A stretch of 64,000 bases of DNA from Bordetella petrii. Lineage in GTDB: Bacteria; Pseudomonadota; Gammaproteobacteria; Burkholderiales; Burkholderiaceae_B. Where the stretch lies: contig WMBV01000003.1 of assembly GCA_017745595.1 (NCBI GenBank), positions 186,001 to 250,000 on the forward strand, in the 5' to 3' direction. Below, in pieces: positions 26,741-36,536 of the stretch. The notes beneath the pieces are model-generated. The model was given only the letters and a program-made list of their open reading frames with translations. It did not search any database and had not been told where the DNA came from. How positions within the stretch are numbered: the stretch's first letter is position 1; each line of letters opens with the position of its first letter. The position numbers and the translations under genes were made by a program.

Positions 26741-28318
26741 ATGATCGATCTCGACGTCGTCAATCTGTCGCGCTTTCAGTTCGCCGCGACTGTCATGTAC
26801 CACTTCATCTTCGTTCCCCTCACGCTGGGCCTGTCGTTCATCCTGGCCATCATGGAAAGCGTGTACGTCATGACCGGACGCGACATCTGGCGCCGCATGA
26901 CCATGTTCTGGGGCACGCTGTTCGGCATCAACTTCGCGCTGGGCGTGGCCACCGGGGTGGTCATGGAATTCCAGTTCGGCATGAACTGGTCGTACTACAG
27001 CCATTACGTGGGCGACGTCTTCGGCGCGCCGCTGGCGCTGGAAGGGCTGATGGCGTTCTTCCTGGAAGCCACTTTCGTGGGCCTGTTCTTCTTCGGCTGG
27101 AACCGGCTGTCCAAGGTCGGCCACCTGATGGTGACCTGGCTGGTGGCCTTCGGCACCAACTTCTCGGCGCTGTGGATCCTGATCGCCAACGGCTGGATGC
27201 AGAACCCGGTGGGCGCGGTGTTCAACCCCGACACCATGCGCATGGAAATGACCGACTTCGCCGCCGTGCTGTTCAACCCGGTGGCGCAGGCCAAGTTCGT
27301 GCATACGGTCAGCGCGGGCTATGTGGCGGGGGCCATGTTCGTGATGTCGATCAGCGCGTGGTACTTGCTGCGGCGCCGCCACGTCGACATGGCCAAGCGC
27401 TCGATGGCGGTCGCGGCCAGCTTCGGCCTGGCCTCGGCGCTGTCGGTGGTGGTGCTGGGCGACGAAAGCGGCTATCTCACCACCGAACACCAGAAGATGA
27501 AGATCGCGGCCATCGAAGCCATGTGGCACACCGAACCCGCGCCCGCCAGCTTCAACCTGTTCGCCATTCCCAACCAGGCCGAGCGCAAGAACGATTTCGC
27601 CATTTCGATTCCCTACGTCATGGGCATCATCGGCACGCGCTCGCTGACCACGCCGCTGCTGGGCATCGACGACCTGGTGCGGCGCGCCGAGGTGCGCATC
27701 CGCGAAGGCCTGGTGGCCTATGACGCCATGCAACGCATCCGCGCCAACCCCGACGACACCGAGGCGCGCATGACGCTGGACCGGACCTGGCCGCAGCTGG
27801 GCTACGCCCTGCTGGTCAAGCGCCACCAGCCCGATCTCGGCAAGGCCACCGAGGCCGATATTTCGCAGGCGGCGCTGGACACCATTCCCACCGTGGCGCC
27901 GCTGTTCTGGGCGTTCCGCGTGATGGTGGCGGTGGGGCTGTACCTGATCCTGTTCTTCGCGGTGGCGTTCTGGCTGGCCTCGCGCGGCCAGCTCGACCGC
28001 CACCCCGCGCTGCTGAAGGTGGCCTTGTGGAGCCTGCCGCTGCCCTGGGTGGCCATCGAGGCCGGCTGGTTCGTGGCCGAATACGGCCGGCAGCCATGGG
28101 TGATCGAGGGCGTGCTGCCTACCTACTACGCCGCGTCCGGGCTCACGCTCACCGACCTGGTCATCAGCCTGACGATCTTCCTGGTGCTGTACACGGTACT
28201 GCTGGTCATCGGCGTGAAGATCATGCTGCATGCCATCCAGGCCGGGCCCAAGTCCGACCCGCCCGCCCCGCGTCCGGCGCAGGCCGACCCGGTCGCCGCC
28301 GCCGTCGATGCGTATTGA
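26741..28318 (+). CDS. cydA: Cytochrome bd ubiquinol oxidase subunit I
   Basis: CydA carries haems b558, b595 and d and reduces O2 with quinol. The 525-residue protein keeps the axial His21 (MYHFIFVPLT, His19 in E. coli), His188 (FVHTVSAGYVAGA), the GWMQNPVG and DESGYLTTEHQKMK quinol-loop residues, and FWAFRVMVAVG with the haem Met. GRQPW is present near the end. The start at 26741 follows TAAGGAA; a more upstream in-frame start would add unrelated residues. It begins the cydABXDC run. Confidence 0.96.
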   Translation: MIDLDVVNLSRFQFAATVMYHFIFVPLTLGLSFILAIMESVYVMTGRDIWRRMTMFWGTLFGINFALGVATGVVMEFQFGMNWSYYSHYVGDVFGAPLALEGLMAFFLEATFVGLFFFGWNRLSKVGHLMVTWLVAFGTNFSALWILIANGWMQNPVGAVFNPDTMRMEMTDFAAVLFNPVAQAKFVHTVSAGYVAGAMFVMSISAWYLLRRRHVDMAKRSMAVAASFGLASALSVVVLGDESGYLTTEHQKMKIAAIEAMWHTEPAPASFNLFAIPNQAERKNDFAISIPYVMGIIGTRSLTTPLLGIDDLVRRAEVRIREGLVAYDAMQRIRANPDDTEARMTLDRTWPQLGYALLVKRHQPDLGKATEADISQAALDTIPTVAPLFWAFRVMVAVGLYLILFFAVAFWLASRGQLDRHPALLKVALWSLPLPWVAIEAGWFVAEYGRQPWVIEGVLPTYYAASGLTLTDLVISLTIFLVLYTVLLVIGVKIMLHAIQAGPKSDPPAPRPAQADPVAAAVDAY

Positions 28319-28333
28319 TTACGGAGCCTGCAA

Positions 28334-29488
28334 ATGGAAAGCTTGATTCCCTTCGACTACGCCACGCTGCGGGTGATCTGGTGGTTGCTGCTGGGCGTGC
28401 TGCTGATCGCCTTCGCGGTCATGGACGGCTTCGACCTGGGCATCGCCGCGCTGCTGCCGGTAGTGGCCCGCAACGACACTGAGCGCCGCGTGGTGATCAA
28501 CGTGGTGGGCCCCGTCTGGGAGGGCAACCAGGTCTGGCTGATCACCGGCGGGGGCGCCATCTTCGCGGCGTGGCCCTTGCTGTATGCCTCGTCGTTCTCG
28601 GGCTTCTACATGGCCATGATGCTGGTGCTGGTGGCCCTGATCGTGCGCCCGGTGGGCTTCAAATACCGCAGCAAGATGGAAGGCACGCGCTGGCGCGCCA
28701 CCTGGGACCGCGTGCTGTGCGCGTCGGGCGTGGTGACCGCGCTGGTGTTCGGCGTGGCCATGGGCAACCTGGTCGTGGGCGTGCCGTTCGGCTTCGAGCC
28801 GACCCAGATGCGGCCCGAGTACCACGGCCACTTCTACCAGCTGTTCAGCCCCTTCGCGCTGCTGGCGGGCCTGCTCAGCCTGTCCATGCTGATCATGCAC
28901 GGCGCCGTGCAACTGGTGTGGCGCACCGACGGGGCGGTGGCCGAGCGCGCGCGGCGCGCCGGGCGCCTGGCGGCCCTGCTGACCGCGGCCCTGTTCGTGG
29001 CGGGCGGATTCTGGGTGGCGCACGGCATCGACGGCCACGTCATCACCGGCGCCATCGACACCATGGCGCCGTCCAATCCCATGCTCAAGACCGTGGCCGT
29101 GCAGCCGGGCGGCTGGATGGCCAATTTCGCCAAGTGGCCGCTGGCCTGGATCGCGCCCGCGCTGGGCGTGGCGGGCGCGCTGCTGGTCGCCGCGCTGCTG
29201 GGGCGTGGCCTGCATGGGCTGGTGTTCATCATTTCGTCGCTGGCGATCGCCGGTGTCATCCTGACGGTCGGCCTGGCACTGTTCCCGTTCGTGATGCCCT
29301 CGTCGACCGATCCGCGTTTCGGCCTGACGGTCTGGGACGCGTCGTCCAGCCGCCTGACGCTCTGGATCATGCTGCTGTCCACCGCCTTCTTCCTGCCCAT
29401 CATCACGCTGTACACCGCCTGGGTGTATCGCGTGATGCGCGGCAAGGTCACCAGCGAGTCGGTCGACGGCACGCCCAATTCTTATTAG
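28334..29488 (+). CDS. cydB: Cytochrome bd ubiquinol oxidase subunit II
   Basis: This 384-residue membrane protein pairs with CydA. It has VMDGFDLGIAALLP, NVVGPVWEGNQVWLITGGGAIFAAWP (both hallmarks) and about nine hydrophobic helices. It lies 15 bp after cydA and 12 bp before the small cydX gene. Confidence 0.96.
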   Translation: MESLIPFDYATLRVIWWLLLGVLLIAFAVMDGFDLGIAALLPVVARNDTERRVVINVVGPVWEGNQVWLITGGGAIFAAWPLLYASSFSGFYMAMMLVLVALIVRPVGFKYRSKMEGTRWRATWDRVLCASGVVTALVFGVAMGNLVVGVPFGFEPTQMRPEYHGHFYQLFSPFALLAGLLSLSMLIMHGAVQLVWRTDGAVAERARRAGRLAALLTAALFVAGGFWVAHGIDGHVITGAIDTMAPSNPMLKTVAVQPGGWMANFAKWPLAWIAPALGVAGALLVAALLGRGLHGLVFIISSLAIAGVILTVGLALFPFVMPSSTDPRFGLTVWDASSSRLTLWIMLLSTAFFLPIITLYTAWVYRVMRGKVTSESVDGTPNSY

Positions 29489-29500
29489 GAGTCTTCACGC

Positions 29501-29626
29501 ATGTGGTATTTCTCGTGGATTCTCGGCCTGAGCCTGGCGTGCGCCTTCGCCATTCTTAACGCCATGTGGTTCGAACTGCGCGAGGGCGGCGAACACGATC
29601 CCGCCAAGCCGCCCGGCAACGCGTGA
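29501..29626 (+). CDS. cydX: Cytochrome bd small subunit CydX
   Basis: This 41-residue membrane peptide is easy to miss. It starts MWYFSWILGLSLACAFAI, with the family's W-Y-F-x-W-x-L-G signature, one transmembrane helix, then an acidic tail (FELREGGEHD). CydX stabilises the bd oxidase haems. An AGGAG ribosome site (29487-29491) precedes the ATG. Its TGA overlaps the GTG start of cydD. Confidence 0.93.
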   Translation: MWYFSWILGLSLACAFAILNAMWFELREGGEHDPAKPPGNA

Positions 29627-31389
29627 GCGGCGCGCCGGGCCTGGCGCCCGATCCGGCCGCCGCGGCTGATCCGGCGGCGCGCCAGCATGCGCGCTGGCTG
29701 GCGGCGCAGGCGCGCGGGGTGCGCGCGCCCCTGGCGGTGGCGGCCGCGGCCCCGCTGCTGGGCGGCGCCCTGCTGGTGGCCCAGGCGTGGCTGCTGGCGT
29801 GGGCGCTCGACGCCGCCATCGCGGGCCGCGCGGCGCGCGCCGAGCTGGCGCCCGCCATCGGCGCGATCGCCGTCCTGATCCTGGTGCGCGCCGGGCTGGC
29901 ATGGCTGGGCGAACGGGCCGGCGCGCGCGCCGCCGAGGCCATCAAGCAGCGCCTGCGGCTGGCCCTGTTCGACCGCCTGCTGGCGCGCGGGCCGGCCTGG
30001 TCGCGCGCACGGGTGTCGGGCGAACTGGCCAGCGCGATCGTCGACCAGGTCGAGGCGCTGGACGGTTTTTTCTCGCGCTACCTGCCCGCCGCCGTGGCGG
30101 CGGCGGTGCTGCCGCTGGCGTTCGCCGCCGTGCTGTTGCCGCTGGATGTCGTGGCCGGGTTGCTGCTGCTGGTGACCGCCCCGCTGATTCCGCTGTTCAT
30201 GGCCCTGGTGGGCTGGGGCGCCGAGGCCGCCAGCCGGCGCCATCTGCGCGCGTTCGCGCGCCTGTCGGGCTTCTTCGCCGACCGCCTGCGCGGCCTGTCG
30301 ACCCTGAAGCTGTACGGACGCGCCGAGGCCGAGGCGCGATCGGTCGCCGCGGCCAGCGATACGGTGCGGCGGCGCACGATGGCGGTGCTGCGCATTGCCT
30401 TCCTGTCGTCGGCCGTGCTGGAATTTTTCGCCGCGCTGGGCGTGGCCGGCATGGCGGTGTATTTCGGCCTGACCTACCTGGGGTTCCTGGACCTGCGCGG
30501 GTCGCCGCTGACCCTGCAAGTGGGGTTCTTCTGCCTGCTGATGGCGCCCGAAGCCTATGCCCCGCTGCGGCAGTTCGCCGCGCATTATCACGACCGCGCC
30601 GCCGCCCGCGCCGCCGTCTCGCAGATCGCCGCGGCCTTCGACGGCCTGCCCGACCTCGCCGCCCCCGCCGCCGGCGCCCGGCCTACCATGCAGACACCGT
30701 CATCACCGTCGTCGCCGCCGCCGGGCACCGCCGCCACCCTGCGCGCCACCGCGCTGACAGTACGGGCCGCCGGGCGGGCGGCGCCGGTGCTCGACGCGGC
30801 CGAACTGACGCTGGAGGCCGGCGCGCACGTGGCCCTGATGGGCCCCAGCGGCAGCGGCAAGACCACGCTGCTCGAGACCCTGAGCCGGCTGCGTCCCGCC
30901 ACGGGTGCCATCGCGCTGGACGGCGTGCCGCTCGCCGATTGGGACGAGGCCGCGCTGCGCGCCCGCGTGGCGCTGGTCGGCCAGCGTCCGTACTTGTATG
31001 CCGGCAGCATCGCCGACAACATCCGCCTGGGCCGGCCGGATGCCAGCGACGAACTGGTGCGCCAGGCCGCCCGCCGCGCCTGTGTGCTGGAGTTCGCGCG
31101 GGCCCTGCCGGCCGGGCTGGACACCGTGCTGGGCAGCCGCGGGCTGGGCCTGTCGGGCGGCCAGGCCCAGCGGGTGGCGCTGGCGCGCCTGTTCCTGCGC
31201 GAGCCGGGCCTGATCCTGCTGGACGAGCCCACCGCCCACCTGGATGCGGCCACGCAGGCGCGCGTGCTGGACGAAATCCTGGCGTACGCGCGGGGCCGCA
31301 CGCTGTTGCTGGCCACCCACGCGCCGGCAGTGGCGCGGCGCCTGCCGGGCACGCTGCGCCTGGCCCAGGGCAAGCTGGAGCCGGCATGA
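29623..31389 (+). CDS. cydD: Cysteine/glutathione ABC exporter CydD
   Basis: CydD is half of the heterodimeric exporter of reduced thiols needed for cytochrome bd assembly. The 588-residue product has six N-terminal membrane helices and a nucleotide domain with Walker A GPSGSGKT, signature LSGGQAQRVALARL and Walker B LILLDEPTAHLD. The start is GTG at 29623, overlapping the cydX stop, since the family N-terminus follows it. A Pro/Ser-rich linker lies between the two halves. Confidence 0.93.
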   Translation: MSGAPGLAPDPAAAADPAARQHARWLAAQARGVRAPLAVAAAAPLLGGALLVAQAWLLAWALDAAIAGRAARAELAPAIGAIAVLILVRAGLAWLGERAGARAAEAIKQRLRLALFDRLLARGPAWSRARVSGELASAIVDQVEALDGFFSRYLPAAVAAAVLPLAFAAVLLPLDVVAGLLLLVTAPLIPLFMALVGWGAEAASRRHLRAFARLSGFFADRLRGLSTLKLYGRAEAEARSVAAASDTVRRRTMAVLRIAFLSSAVLEFFAALGVAGMAVYFGLTYLGFLDLRGSPLTLQVGFFCLLMAPEAYAPLRQFAAHYHDRAAARAAVSQIAAAFDGLPDLAAPAAGARPTMQTPSSPSSPPPGTAATLRATALTVRAAGRAAPVLDAAELTLEAGAHVALMGPSGSGKTTLLETLSRLRPATGAIALDGVPLADWDEAALRARVALVGQRPYLYAGSIADNIRLGRPDASDELVRQAARRACVLEFARALPAGLDTVLGSRGLGLSGGQAQRVALARLFLREPGLILLDEPTAHLDAATQARVLDEILAYARGRTLLLATHAPAVARRLPGTLRLAQGKLEPA

Positions 31390-33068
31390 GGGCGCTGCTG
31401 CTATTGATGCCGCTGTATCGCCGCCGGGCCGGCGCGCTTCTGGCCGCCTTGCTGCTGGCGTTGCTGACCGTGGCCGCCGGGGTCGGCCTGCTGGGCGTGT
31501 CGGGCTGGTTTCTCAGCGCGGCCGCGCTGGCCGGCGCCGCCACGGCTTTCAACCTGTTCGTGCCGTCGGCCCTGGTGCGCATGCTGTCGTTCACCCGCAT
31601 CGGCTCGCGCTATGCCGAGCGGCTGGTGGGCCACGCCGCCACGCTGCGCTTGCTGACCGACCTGCGCGCCAGCGTGTTCGACGCGCTGGTGGGCCTGACG
31701 CCGCGCCAATTGGGGCGCTATCGCGGCGGCGACCTGGTGGCGCGGCTGACCGGCGACGTCGACGCCCTGGACACGGTTTTTTTGAATGTGCTGGCGCCGC
31801 TCGCGACCGCCGCGCTGGCCGCCGCCTTGCTGGCGGCCGTGGTGGGGCAGTGGGTGCCCGCCGCCGCCTGGACACTGGCCGGCTCGATGCTGGCCGCCTG
31901 CCTGCTGGTGCCCGCCTGGCTGGCCTGGGCCGGACGCGAGCCGGGCCGCGCCCTGCAGGACAGCCACGCCGACCTGCGCGCGGCCACGCTGGATGCCGTG
32001 GAAGGGCATGCGGACCTGGTGGCCTGGCACGCCGGCGCCCAGGCGCGCGGCGCCTACGCCGGGCATTGCGCGCAGGCCGCGCGGGCCCGCGACGCGCAGG
32101 TGCGGGTCGCGGCCGGCGGGCTGTGGCTGTTGCAGGCGCTGGCCGGCGCCGGCATGGTGGGAATGCTGTGGTTCGGGCTGGCGGGCCTGGATCAGCGGCG
32201 CCTGTCCGGGCCGCTGCTGGCGGGGCTGGTGCTGGCCGTGATCGGGCTGTTCGAGGTGGCGGGCCCGCTGATGCGCGGAGCCGCCCGCCTGGGCGGCTCC
32301 ATCGCCGCCGCGCGGCGCATCCAGGCGGTCGCGGCGCTGCGGCCCGACCAGCGCGATCCGGCTCGTCCCCAGCCTTTGCCGGCGCGCGGCGCCATCGAAT
32401 TCCAGGCGGTGCGCTTCGCGTATCCGGGCACCGATGGCCAGCCCGGCCTGCCGGTGCTGGACGACGTGAGCCTGCGCATCGAGCCGGGCGAGCGCGTTGC
32501 CATTACCGGGCCCAGCGGATCCGGCAAGTCGACCTTGCTGAACCTGCTGCTGCGCCTGGAAGAGCCGCAATCCGGCCAGGTGTGCTTTGGCGGCGTGGAC
32601 GTGCGCCAGGCGGCGCAGGCGCAATGGCACCGGCGCGTGGCATGGCTGGCGCAGGATGCCCCGGTGTTCCTGGGCACCCTGCGCACCAACCTGCTGATCG
32701 GCGCGCCCGAGGCTGGCGACGCGGCGCTGTGGGCGGCCCTGGACGCGGCCGGGCTGGGGGATTTCGTGCGTGGGCTGCCCGACGGGCTGGACACCTGGGC
32801 CGGCGAGACGGGCGCCAGCCTGTCGGCCGGCCAGGCGCGCCGCCTGTGCCTGGCCCGCGCCCTGCTGGCCCCCGCGCCGGTGCTGGCGCTGGACGAGCCC
32901 ACCGCCGGCCTGGACCAGGCGACGCAGGCGGCCTTCTTCAATGACCTGGCCCAGGCCGCGCAGGGCCGCACGGTGCTGCTGGTCACGCACGCCGCGCTGC
33001 CGCCCGGCACCGTGCATCGCAGCCTGGCCCTGCGCGGCGGCCGCCTGACGGTCGCCACCCTGGCCTAA
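31386..33068 (+). CDS. cydC: Cysteine/glutathione ABC exporter CydC
   Basis: This is the 560-residue partner of CydD. Its membrane domain begins [39 protein letters not shown] in family fashion. The ATPase domain has [12 protein letters not shown], the signature [15 protein letters not shown] and [11 protein letters not shown]. The ATG overlaps the cydD stop. It closes the cyd operon. Confidence 0.93.
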   Translation: MRALLLLMPLYRRRAGALLAALLLALLTVAAGVGLLGVSGWFLSAAALAGAATAFNLFVPSALVRMLSFTRIGSRYAERLVGHAATLRLLTDLRASVFDALVGLTPRQLGRYRGGDLVARLTGDVDALDTVFLNVLAPLATAALAAALLAAVVGQWVPAAAWTLAGSMLAACLLVPAWLAWAGREPGRALQDSHADLRAATLDAVEGHADLVAWHAGAQARGAYAGHCAQAARARDAQVRVAAGGLWLLQALAGAGMVGMLWFGLAGLDQRRLSGPLLAGLVLAVIGLFEVAGPLMRGAARLGGSIAAARRIQAVAALRPDQRDPARPQPLPARGAIEFQAVRFAYPGTDGQPGLPVLDDVSLRIEPGERVAITGPSGSGKSTLLNLLLRLEEPQSGQVCFGGVDVRQAAQAQWHRRVAWLAQDAPVFLGTLRTNLLIGAPEAGDAALWAALDAAGLGDFVRGLPDGLDTWAGETGASLSAGQARRLCLARALLAPAPVLALDEPTAGLDQATQAAFFNDLAQAAQGRTVLLVTHAALPPGTVHRSLALRGGRLTVATLA

Positions 33069-33120
33069 CCACGATGGCACGGTTATAGTTCGCCTTGCTT
33101 TGTTTTTCCGGGGCGTGCCC

Positions 33121-33669
33121 ATGCAGACCGACACCGCCGAACTCATCCGGCGCACCATCCGCAGCGTTCCCGACTGGCCCAGCCCCGGCGTCGTATTCCG
33201 CGACATCACCCCGCTGCTGCAAGACCCCCGCACCTTCCGCGTGCTGATCGACCTGTTCGTGTACCGCTACATGCGCCAGCGGCTCGACCTGGTGGCCGGC
33301 GTGGACGCGCGCGGCTTCATCATCGGCAGCGTGCTGGCCTACGAACTGAACCTGGGTTTCGTTCCCGTGCGCAAGCAGGGCAAGCTGCCGTTTCGCACCG
33401 TGGCCGAGTCCTACACCCTGGAATACGGCAATTCCACCGTCGAAATGCACACCGATGCCGTGCGCACCGGCCAGCGGGTACTGCTGGTCGACGACCTGAT
33501 CGCCACCGGCGGCACCATGCTGGCGGCCATCAAGCTGCTGCAGCGCCTGGGCGCCAACGTGGTCGAGGCCGCCGCCATCATCGACCTGCCCGAGCTCGGC
33601 GGATCGGGCAAGGTGTCGGCCACGGGCACGCCGCTGTTCACCGTGTGCAGCTACGGCAACGCCGACTAG
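33121..33669 (+). CDS. apt: Adenine phosphoribosyltransferase
   Basis: Apt salvages adenine to AMP with PRPP. The 182-residue product has [40 protein letters not shown] and the PRPP loop [13 protein letters not shown]. An in-frame ATG 21 bp upstream is less likely. Convergent with a LysR gene, with a 6-bp GC hairpin lacking a U-tract between them. Confidence 0.95.
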   Translation: MQTDTAELIRRTIRSVPDWPSPGVVFRDITPLLQDPRTFRVLIDLFVYRYMRQRLDLVAGVDARGFIIGSVLAYELNLGFVPVRKQGKLPFRTVAESYTLEYGNSTVEMHTDAVRTGQRVLLVDDLIATGGTMLAAIKLLQRLGANVVEAAAIIDLPELGGSGKVSATGTPLFTVCSYGNAD

Positions 33670-33702
33670 GCCGAAGGGCCGCGCCGGGCCCCGCCGGGGC
33701 CG

Positions 33703-34626
33703 TCAGGAAATGATCCCGTCCGCCCACAATGACGGTTCGGCCAGGCGCGGCTGGATGAAGTCCAGAAAGGCGCGCGTCTTGGCGGGCAGGGTGCGCGACG
33801 GCAAAAGCGCGAACAGCGGAATGGGCGTCAGGCTCCAGTCGGGCAGCACCGGCACCAGCCCCTTGCTGCGGGTAAGCTGGCCGGCCGTATCGAACGCCTT
33901 CAGGGGCAGGGGGGCGATGCCCAGGCCCTGGCTGGCCAGGCGCGACAAGATGCCCACGTTGTTGGCCGCCAGCCGGCCCGACACGGCGACGCGCTCGACC
34001 TTTTCGCCCGAATGCAGCACCCAGTACGAAAACGCCTCGCTCATGGCCGGCCGCAGGCATTCGTGATGCCCCAGGTCGGCGGGCGAGCGGGGCACGCCGT
34101 GCAGCGACAGATATTGCGGCGAGGCGTACAGCCGGTTTTCCATCAGCACGATCTGGCGCGCCACCAGGCTGGAATCCGGCTGGCGGCCGTAGCGCAGCAC
34201 CAGGTCGTAGGGGTTGGTGATGGGATCGATGTGCTGCATGTTCAGGTCGAAATCGCACTCGATGTCGGGGTGTTGCGCGCGGAAGTCGCGTATGACCGCC
34301 GGCAGGAACAACTGCGCCAGGCTCGACGGCATCGATACGCGCAGCCGGCCCTTGGGCTGGGCCGCCATGTCGAGCAACTGGTCATGGGCCACGCGGGCTT
34401 CTTCGACGATGGGGCGGCATCGTTCGAAGTACATCAGCCCCGCCTCGGTGAGTTCGATGCGGCGGGTGCTGCGGTTTAGCAGTTTCAGGCCGATGCTCTG
34501 CTCGAGCTCGCTGACGCGCCGCGACAGGGTCGAGGCGGGCATGCCTAGCGCTTCGGCGGCGTGGCTGAAGTTCTTGCGCTTGGCGACTTCGACAAAAAGC
34601 GCGATGTCATTAAGCTGGATATCCAT
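33703..34626 (-). CDS. LysR-family transcriptional regulator
   Basis: This 307-residue LTTR of the CrgA/DmlR type has an N-terminal DNA-binding domain (DIALFVEVAKRKNFSHAAEALGMPASTLSRRVSELEQSIG) and an effector domain with LFLPAVIRDFRAQHPDIECDFDL. The start at 34626 gives the family N-terminus; an open frame extends 51 codons further up without similarity. It is divergent from the porin gene over 642 bp. Its target is uncertain. Confidence 0.91.
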   Translation of the reverse strand: MDIQLNDIALFVEVAKRKNFSHAAEALGMPASTLSRRVSELEQSIGLKLLNRSTRRIELTEAGLMYFERCRPIVEEARVAHDQLLDMAAQPKGRLRVSMPSSLAQLFLPAVIRDFRAQHPDIECDFDLNMQHIDPITNPYDLVLRYGRQPDSSLVARQIVLMENRLYASPQYLSLHGVPRSPADLGHHECLRPAMSEAFSYWVLHSGEKVERVAVSGRLAANNVGILSRLASQGLGIAPLPLKAFDTAGQLTRSKGLVPVLPDWSLTPIPLFALLPSRTLPAKTRAFLDFIQPRLAEPSLWADGIIS

Positions 34627-34826
34627 GGGACCTGCGGGATGTTCGTCTGCCAGACCTAGAACATATCGCAACACAGGCCAGATATTGTTGCTCAAAAATG
34701 GAAAAGTCTGTTCCGCGTCAGGCACGCCGGCCGGCGGGGCCGCCGGGGCGGCGGTGAAATGGGGGATGGATTCCCCCATGAATGGAACGATGTGGGTCCA
34801 AAGTCAGGGTTTCTACGAGGCCAGAC

Positions 34827-34937
34827 AGGTGTCAGGCTCCCGCAGGGTGCCTGACACCGAGGCGGGCGGCCCGGTCGGTGTCTGACACCGCTGTGAGCAG
34901 CCCGTCGGTGTCTGACACCCTTCGGAGCCAGACACCT
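34827..34937. repeat. REP-like array with covarying unit and half-unit
   Basis: Unit 34827-34858 has arms GGTGTCAGGC/GCCTGACACC, both changed relative to the consensus and still perfectly paired. A 13-bp half-unit lies at 34877-34889, and an inverted unit at 34907-34937 (right arm GCCAGACACC). Confidence 0.9.
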
Positions 34938-35047
34938 TTGATGCTGCCGCCGCAGCCTTCCGGCAGGGGCTTTGGGGTACATCTTCTGTGGTTGAAATGC
35001 AACGTCTGTCTTTGATGGCCATCAACCCATTCTGCGCGCTCAGGGCG

Positions 35048-35071
35048 CGCACTGATTGCGCAATCAGTGCG
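35048..35071. promoter_or_regulatory. 24-bp perfect palindrome upstream of the porin gene
   Basis: The dyad is centred on TGATTGCGCAATCA, with perfect symmetry over 12 bp per side, 197 bp before the porin ATG. It could be an operator or a cruciform/terminator-like structure. No T-tract follows, so an operator is more likely. Confidence 0.45.
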
Positions 35072-35268
35072 TTCTCCCTGGGGGCGCAGGCCGCCAAGGC
35101 GCCGGATCGGGGCCTTTACCCCTCTTTTTGCAAAACAACTCCCCAAAATCGTGGTTAATCCCTATTGCTCTAGGAAAGATACTTTCAACCGTACATGCGC
35201 CGTCCAGCCTCGCTGATGGCATAGGCCGGTCGCGCATGCCCTTTCCTGTCACATCGCTTTAGGAAATC

Positions 35269-36390
35269 ATGATGAAAAAAACGCTACTGGCCGTTGCGCT
35301 GGCCGCCGGCTTCGCAGGCGCGGCCCAAGCGGAAACCTCGGTTACGCTGTATGGCCTGATTGACGCAGGTATCGGTTACAACCAAGTCAAGGGCGCCAAT
35401 GGCGACAAAGCCAGCCGTATCGGCGCTGTGGACGGCGTGAACAGCGGCTCGCGTTTCGGTCTGCGCGGCGCTGAAGACCTGGGCGATGGCCTGAAGGCTC
35501 TCTTCACCCTGGAAGGCGGCTTCTCGCCCAACAGCGGCAATTCTTCGCAAGGCGGCCGCCTGTTTGGTCGTCAAGCCACCGTTGGCCTGCAAAGCGACAG
35601 CTGGGGCCAACTGGACTTCGGCCGTCAAACCAACCTGGCCTCCAAGTACTTCTCCGGCATCGACCCCTCGGGCATCAGCTACGGCCAGGCCACCATGGGC
35701 ACGTCGTTCAGCTCGGCCAACACCGTTCGCCTGGACAACATGGTGCTGTACCAAACCCCGTCGTTCTCGGGCTTCAAGTTCGGCGTTGGTTATTCCTTCA
35801 ATGCTGACGACACCAGCGCCACCGGCGGCGGTTTCCGCACCAACAACAACAACCGTGTCGTGACGGTTGGCGGCCGCTACCAGAATGGCCCGCTGGATGT
35901 GGCCCTGTCGTACGACAACTTCCGTCCCGACAGCAGCCGTATCAAGGGTCAATACGACACCGACAACGTCCAGTCGTACATCATCGGCGCCGCCTACGAC
36001 TTCGAAGTGGTCAAGGTCTCGGCCGCTTTCGGTCAAACGTTTGACGGCTGGTTTGTCGGCACGAGCATCGACGGCTTGAGCGACGTCAACGGCACGGGCC
36101 TGGGCAGCTGGAAACTGGCCGACGGTTCGCGCGTGAACTCGTACCTGTTGGGCATCAGCGCTCCGATCGGCGGCGCCAGCAACATCTGGGCTTCCTGGCA
36201 GCGTGCTGACATCAACAACAGCCGCCTGGCAGGCGACGATGCCACGAGCAACACGTTCAGCCTGGGTTACACCTACGACCTGAGCAAGCGTACCAACCTG
36301 TACGCGATGGGTTCGTACGGCGACAACTGGGCATTCCAAGAAGACCAGCGCAGCACCGCTGTGGCAGTCGGCTTGCGCCACCGGTTCTAA
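35269..36390 (+). CDS. Major outer-membrane general porin
   Basis: This 373-residue trimeric beta-barrel porin (Gram-negative porin family of betaproteobacteria) has a signal peptide (LLAVALAAGFAGAAQA/E) and starts TSVTLYGLIDAGIGYNQV. SRFGLRGAEDLGDGLKALFTLEGGF and a terminal Phe (AVGLRHRF) are hallmarks. The codon choice is more even and less GC-biased than in neighbours, consistent with very high expression. It resembles the 40-kDa anion-selective porin of Bordetella. It is followed by a clear terminator. Confidence 0.95.
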   Translation: MMKKTLLAVALAAGFAGAAQAETSVTLYGLIDAGIGYNQVKGANGDKASRIGAVDGVNSGSRFGLRGAEDLGDGLKALFTLEGGFSPNSGNSSQGGRLFGRQATVGLQSDSWGQLDFGRQTNLASKYFSGIDPSGISYGQATMGTSFSSANTVRLDNMVLYQTPSFSGFKFGVGYSFNADDTSATGGGFRTNNNNRVVTVGGRYQNGPLDVALSYDNFRPDSSRIKGQYDTDNVQSYIIGAAYDFEVVKVSAAFGQTFDGWFVGTSIDGLSDVNGTGLGSWKLADGSRVNSYLLGISAPIGGASNIWASWQRADINNSRLAGDDATSNTFSLGYTYDLSKRTNLYAMGSYGDNWAFQEDQRSTAVAVGLRHRF

Positions 36391-36499
36391 GTACGCGGCA
36401 CGTCTGGCGCGGGTTGCCGAATGCACGGGTTTTCTCTCCACCCGTCGAGTGACGACTGACCCCGCGAAGGTTTGCGCCGGACGTGCGCGTGCCTGGAAA

Positions 36500-36530
36500 G
36501 GAAGGGCCCCTTGCGGGCCCTTCCGCTTTT
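36500..36530 (+). terminator. Rho-independent terminator of the porin gene
   Basis: A perfect 10-bp stem (GGAAGGGCCC/GGGCCCTTCC) with a CTTGC loop is followed by GCTTTT. It lies 110 bp after the porin stop and just before the convergent end of ilvA. Confidence 0.85.
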
Positions 36531-36536
36531 CCGGGC

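Larger units (their letters stand above)
34627..35268. other. 642-bp regulatory gap between LysR gene and porin
   Basis: No gene is visible. It contains a repeat array (34827-34937), a 24-bp perfect palindrome (35048-35071), and a lower-GC stretch at about 35119-35195 that should hold the porin promoter. The leader ahead of the porin ATG is long. Confidence 0.6.

Noticed and set aside
33687-33701. A 6-bp GC hairpin between apt and the convergent LysR gene
   Set aside because: It is short and has no T-run on either strand.
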